NCBI RefSeq assembly: GCF_964253915.1
Contig: NZ_CAXUSG020000013.1
Coordinates: 81,198-145,197 of the forward strand
DNA length: 64,000 bases
Source: Metarhizobium sp964253915
GTDB taxonomy: Bacteria; Pseudomonadota; Alphaproteobacteria; Rhizobiales; Rhizobiaceae
Reading direction: 5' to 3'
Shown here: positions 61,267 through 64,000 of the stretch, piece after piece
Numbering within the stretch: the first letter of the stretch is position 1
Layout of the letters: the number at the start of each line of letters is the position of its first letter
Translations under genes and position numbers: made by a program
Notes under the pieces: model-generated
Database searches by the model: none
Told to the model about the DNA's origin: nothing
What the model saw: the letters and a program-made list of their open reading frames with translations, nothing else

Positions 61267-62563
61267 ACGCCGCCTCATCCTCATCTGTACTGGTTCCGAG
61301 TTTCTTCGCCCACCCGCCCCATGGAGTGTTCGTCACCACGTCTTTCCAGCGCGGGAAGTTCCGGGGGTTTTTCGGACCTGGCACCCAGGGTTTGCTCACA
61401 GACGTAACCTTGCTCTCATTCAGCACCAGATCGGCTTTGCGACCCACGAGTTCCGCAGCGCCAGTTGCTCCATCAAGTTCAACTGCGGCGAACAGCTGCT
61501 GCAGTTCAGCTTGCCCCTTTCGCTGCTCGCTTTCGTCAGGGCTCTCGTAGATTATGAATTGCTCAACTAACTCATCTGTTTGGGTTCGATAGTAGACCGT
61601 CAGTGATTTCGCGCCATCATCCGCATCATAAGTGTAGTCTTCGACTTTCTCGATGGTGCCAGTCGCCAACCTGTCAGGGGACACCCCAAACCTACTGGGC
61701 TCTTCTGATTTGGCGGGGCTTGCCGAATGGCTGCTGACGGCGGCAGGCAGCGACCGTTTGCTGGCCGACGCGTTTGCCTTTGATTTCGCGATTGCCGCCC
61801 CTTTGGCGTCAATATGGATGATAGGCAGATCCTCATCCCAGCGCTCGTCCCTCAGCCAGTTTGCGGGCTCGGGAATCCACTTCTTATCTGTGCCGGCCTG
61901 ATCGTAATGCGACGCCCACTTCTGTGCTGCGAGAATCACAGTTCGAGCATCGGCAACGATTTTCTTCCATTCGGCCTCAGCCTTCTTCTTTCCATGCTTG
62001 CGAGGCCATGCCCTCCAAAACTCATCAAAATCATCTCCCGAAGCCGTGTCCGCCGTACTGGCCGCCAGGCCGAGTACAGGCGGCGCCAACGGCGCGGCTT
62101 CGAAATTCCTACCTTCATGTAAACCGGCTTTGTAAGCCGGTACATGTAGGTAGGTTTTGGTATCGTGGGCGATACCGCTAGCAGGATTAGAGGTATCGTC
62201 TGCAATACCGCATGAGGTATCGTGGGCAATACCGCTAGCAGAGGTATCGTGGGCAATACCGCTAGAGAAGTTGAAGTTTAAAGCATATTCGGTGGGGCGG
62301 GTGCCTTTACCCTCAACCTTCACAGCGAAAGCGCCGTGAGCGACCAGGCGCCGAACAGACGCGATGATGTTGGGGCGGGTGGCCCCGGTCCCTTCCTCAA
62401 GGAAGCGAAGACTGGCTCGTGCACCATTATGCTTCCGGTAGTACCTGCCTATGATCACTGCTGAAATTTTGTGGTCCAGGCTTGTTGACCATCCAGATAG
62501 GATGATGGAGCGCAGGAGGTTGAGTTGCGCGACTGGCCCGTCGGAGAAATCAGTGACTGCCAC
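61265..62563 (-). CDS. Phage replication-like protein with DNA-binding N-terminus
   Basis: 432 aa from GTG 62563, which lies inside the last codons of the upstream gene (GGGAGATG before it serves as ribosome site). A winged-helix-like domain spans about 10-95 (IIGRYYRKHNGARASLRFLE, then NIIASVRRLVAHGAFAVK). It is followed by a linker with four copies of SGIAHDTS-like repeats, then FDEFWRAWPRKHGKKKAEAE, the motif seen in phage replication O-like and DnaT-like proteins, and a long polar tail. Likely recruits replication proteins to phage DNA. Confidence 0.65.
   Translation of the reverse strand: MAVTDFSDGPVAQLNLLRSIILSGWSTSLDHKISAVIIGRYYRKHNGARASLRFLEEGTGATRPNIIASVRRLVAHGAFAVKVEGKGTRPTEYALNFNFSSGIAHDTSASGIAHDTSCGIADDTSNPASGIAHDTKTYLHVPAYKAGLHEGRNFEAAPLAPPVLGLAASTADTASGDDFDEFWRAWPRKHGKKKAEAEWKKIVADARTVILAAQKWASHYDQAGTDKKWIPEPANWLRDERWDEDLPIIHIDAKGAAIAKSKANASASKRSLPAAVSSHSASPAKSEEPSRFGVSPDRLATGTIEKVEDYTYDADDGAKSLTVYYRTQTDELVEQFIIYESPDESEQRKGQAELQQLFAAVELDGATGAAELVGRKADLVLNESKVTSVSKPWVPGPKNPRNFPRWKDVVTNTPWGGWAKKLGTSTDEDEAA
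62159..62266. repeat. Tandem repeat inside the replication-like gene
   Basis: Four copies of AGGTATCGTGGGCAATACCG (24-32 bases each, at 62159, 62191, 62215 and 62242) encode GIAHDTS/GIADDTS on the minus strand. Copies 3 and 4 are almost identical, so the number may vary between strains. Confidence 0.85.
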
Positions 62564-62873
62564 TTGCGCGCATCTCCCGTGAAGCCTGCCATTCCCGGCC
62601 GCGTTCGAAGCAGGGAATGTACATTGCCTTCCCCTCGGCGGTGCGTCCGATCTCATGGATGAACCCCGCGTTGATAGCGGCCTGTATAGTTCGCCACATA
62701 GTTTTCCGGCCGACACCGTAGTGCCGAGCGAGCGTATTGGTACGCAGCACGGCATACCCTTGTCGCTCCCATTGCTCCATAACGAGAGCCGGGATGCGGA
62801 AGCCATGCCTTCCACGAATCTTATCGCCGGCCATCAGGTAGGCCGTGTACAGGTGGTAGTCTTCATCCGTCAT
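62550..62873 (-). CDS. Phage-associated winged-helix protein
   Basis: 107 aa, MTDEDYHLYTAYLMAGDKIR. The segment LRTNTLARHYGVGRKTMWRT then IQAAINAGFIHEIGRT is a clear helix-turn-helix of the GntR/replication-protein type, and the ending EMRASGSH overlaps the next gene's start by 14 bases. It probably binds DNA together with the replication-like protein at 61265. Confidence 0.65.
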   Translation of the reverse strand: MTDEDYHLYTAYLMAGDKIRGRHGFRIPALVMEQWERQGYAVLRTNTLARHYGVGRKTMWRTIQAAINAGFIHEIGRTAEGKAMYIPCFERGREWQASREMRASGSH

Positions 62874-62934
62874 TTCTCAATCCTTTCCGGAGAGATTGGC
62901 GTACAGAGGCGCGCCCGCCGGCGCTTGCCGGCAG

Positions 62935-62966
62935 GGTGGTGGTGGTGATGATGGTGGTGGTGGTGG
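62935..62966. repeat. GGT/GAT triplet low-complexity tract
   Basis: About 30 bases of GGTGGTGGTGATGATGG type lie between two minus-strand genes, just after the stop at 62967. Slippage-prone; shorter GGTGGTGGTGATG tracts occur at 58570 and 56400. Confidence 0.6.
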
Positions 62967-63194
62967 TTAGTAGGAGTTATTGGTTGCCGCGTTTCGGAAG
63001 TCGGCGGCATAAGCGCTGAACATACCAGCGCACGTCTTTAGGGCCTCCGCGGTGTCTCGCTGTTGGTCAGCGGTCATGTCATCGATGTCCAGGTCGAGGT
63101 CGATGGATTTTTCGATAATGCGGTTAGCGGCATCGATGATGGCGCCGGGCGTTACAGCCTCGTCCAAGACGTCGACGGTTACTTTATGAGTCAT
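62967..63194 (-). CDS. Small phage-associated protein
   Basis: 75 aa from ATG 63194, with GAGGAG six bases upstream. Mostly helical and acidic (ANRIIEKSIDLDLDIDDMTA, then DQQRDTAEALKTCAGMF). No family recognised. It is in the early-gene block between two DNA-binding proteins. Confidence 0.6.
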   Translation of the reverse strand: MTHKVTVDVLDEAVTPGAIIDAANRIIEKSIDLDLDIDDMTADQQRDTAEALKTCAGMFSAYAADFRNAATNNSY

Positions 63195-63269
63195 TTGCTT
63201 CTCCTCAGTTGGAACAAGCGCGCCCACGGCGCGTTTCGGTATGGACTCCAATCAGGTCACCCCCATCTC

Positions 63270-63297
63270 ACCCCGCCACTCGGCGGGGTATTTTTTT
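63270..63297 (+). terminator. Terminator-like hairpin, plus-strand orientation
   Basis: ACCCCGCC (63270-63277) pairs with GGCGGGGT (63282-63289), followed by ATTTTTTT on the plus strand. All near genes are on the minus strand, so it would stop antisense transcripts; on the minus strand the U-tract is missing. Confidence 0.65.
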
Positions 63298-63360
63298 GCG
63301 CAGCAGGGCTCACCGCCGGGCGCGCCGTCGTTTTGGTAGAGTTGGTGGTGGCGGTGAGGG

Positions 63361-63924
63361 TTAGGCGGCAGCCTGCAGGAAGTCAGGATGGATATCACCC
63401 GTGATAGCTTCAGGCCGGTAGACTGCCGTCTGTGCAAGCTTTTTAAATCTCTCCCACAGTCGCTCAGCTTCGGCTGTGTCTCCGAACCTCATGGCGTTCC
63501 ACCGCGCTACCGCAACAGGGTACGGCCCATCGGTTCTGATCCATTTGGAGCAGTCCCTCGGATAAGGAGACGCTATGTCGCCCAGGAGCATTTCCTCAGC
63601 TCTTTTAGAAGTCACGGGAATGCTGCGCGACAATCTCCTGCTCTCATCCCACTCACGAGCTCGCGTTCGTCCAATCGCGTATGACCGCAAGTTGTAAGGA
63701 TTGTAGATAACGAAAGCTCCGTGAGAATGACTGATCATTTCCGAAAACCAGCCGATTGAGGTCTTCCGCAGCGACCTCAAGGCGGACACGCGGTGCTTCT
63801 TCAATATGGTCGACTCGTCAGGAAAGCACGCCTGGATGATTTCGTCGGTTGTGAACGCACTCGTCGGGCATTCAGCCAGCAGATCCTTAATGGTACGTTC
63901 AATTCGGCCAGGTCCGCGACTCAT
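63361..63924 (-). CDS. Phage-associated DNA-binding-type protein
   Basis: 187 aa from ATG 63924 (GGGAAA six bases upstream); the frame is open to a GTG at 63963. The N-terminal 70 residues (RIERTIKDLLAECPTSAFTT, then DEIIQACFPDESTILKKHRV) look like a winged helix. The middle YNPYNLRSYAIGRTRARE has no clear match. It is the first visible gene of the minus-strand block, and its upstream region has three copies of a 10-bp motif, so it may regulate itself. Confidence 0.6.
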   Translation of the reverse strand: MSRGPGRIERTIKDLLAECPTSAFTTDEIIQACFPDESTILKKHRVSALRSLRKTSIGWFSEMISHSHGAFVIYNPYNLRSYAIGRTRAREWDESRRLSRSIPVTSKRAEEMLLGDIASPYPRDCSKWIRTDGPYPVAVARWNAMRFGDTAEAERLWERFKKLAQTAVYRPEAITGDIHPDFLQAAA

Positions 63925-63997
63925 AAGTGTTTCCCGTGAGCAAACTTTGCCGACCGGAAACACTTAAAGCATATCAGAGATAAGTGTTTCCGGTTGG
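63925..63997. promoter_or_regulatory. Operator-like triple repeat upstream of the gene at 63924
   Basis: AAGTGTTTCC occurs at 63925-63934 and 63982-63991 in direct orientation and as its reverse complement at 63956-63965. The second and third copies extend to 16 bases with one mismatch (AAGTGTTTCCGGTCGG against AAGTGTTTCCGGTTGG). The array reaches the window end and may continue. Confidence 0.7.
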
Positions 63998-64000
63998 ACT

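Noticed and set aside
62936..62966. Possible CRISPR or iteron array at the GGT tract
   Set aside because: Only a simple triplet repeat without spacers.

Overview
The window reads as a chromosome segment of a Rhizobiaceae alphaproteobacterium (Rhizobium, Agrobacterium or Sinorhizobium type; I cannot fix the genus). The reasons are high G+C, a phosphatidylcholine synthase (pcs), a direct-repeat GTTC-N7-GTTC LexA box, GGAAC...GTT motifs of the EcfG general-stress type, rhizobial intergenic inverted repeats, and the run tgt-queA-cyclophilins-coaD-gyrA-ssb-uvrA that I know from this family.

Bases 1 to about 51,400 are dense core chromosome. 1-5,330: end of a sugar kinase, a xylitol-type dehydrogenase, small stress or secreted proteins, and the queuosine pair tgt/queA. 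5,500-16,970: two cyclophilins, coaD, three very small ORFs, gyrA, marC, ssb and uvrA (sharing an SOS operator), a GNAT enzyme and a DUF72 protein. 17,000-20,700: NAD(P)HX repair enzyme, then glnB-glnA behind a sigma-54-like promoter. 20,880-30,330: an orphan TAXI-type binding protein paired with a membrane-anchored coiled-coil repeat protein, DMT exporters, hspQ, an IalB-family protein, a peptide-binding protein, a DsbA/FrnE oxidoreductase and an OsmC protein. 30,365-41,210: mfd-sdhE, recG, a DUF502 protein and the aminosugar genes glmS and glmU. 41,548-46,234: a complete BMP-type nucleoside ABC importer. 46,270-51,142: quinone oxidoreductase, pcs, a UbiH-family hydroxylase, an AEC carrier and ccdA.

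A tRNA-Lys(UUU) at 51,337-51,412 marks a sharp change. From there to the end the content is accessory: an XRE repressor with repeated operator sites, an AT-rich gene for a secreted protein of unknown function, a truncated IS3/IS2-group element fused to a truncated phage tape-measure gene, a tail-assembly chaperone with a probable programmed -1 frameshift, a prohead protease with no capsid gene after it, a small FtsH-like HEAAH metallopeptidase, unknown phage-type genes, and a replication/regulation module at 61-64 kb. No integrase, terminase, portal or capsid gene is visible, so this looks like a decayed prophage or phage-derived island whose far end lies outside the window.

The least explained signal is a 480-bp stretch (60,033-60,507) holding eight palindromes of different sequence (five with uninterrupted arms of 11-13 bp), next to an isolated ParB-like fragment. 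Other points for a second look are the tail-chaperone frameshift, the AAA-less HEAAH peptidase, the coiled-coil/TAXI pair, and a tandem repeat inside the phage replication-like gene.
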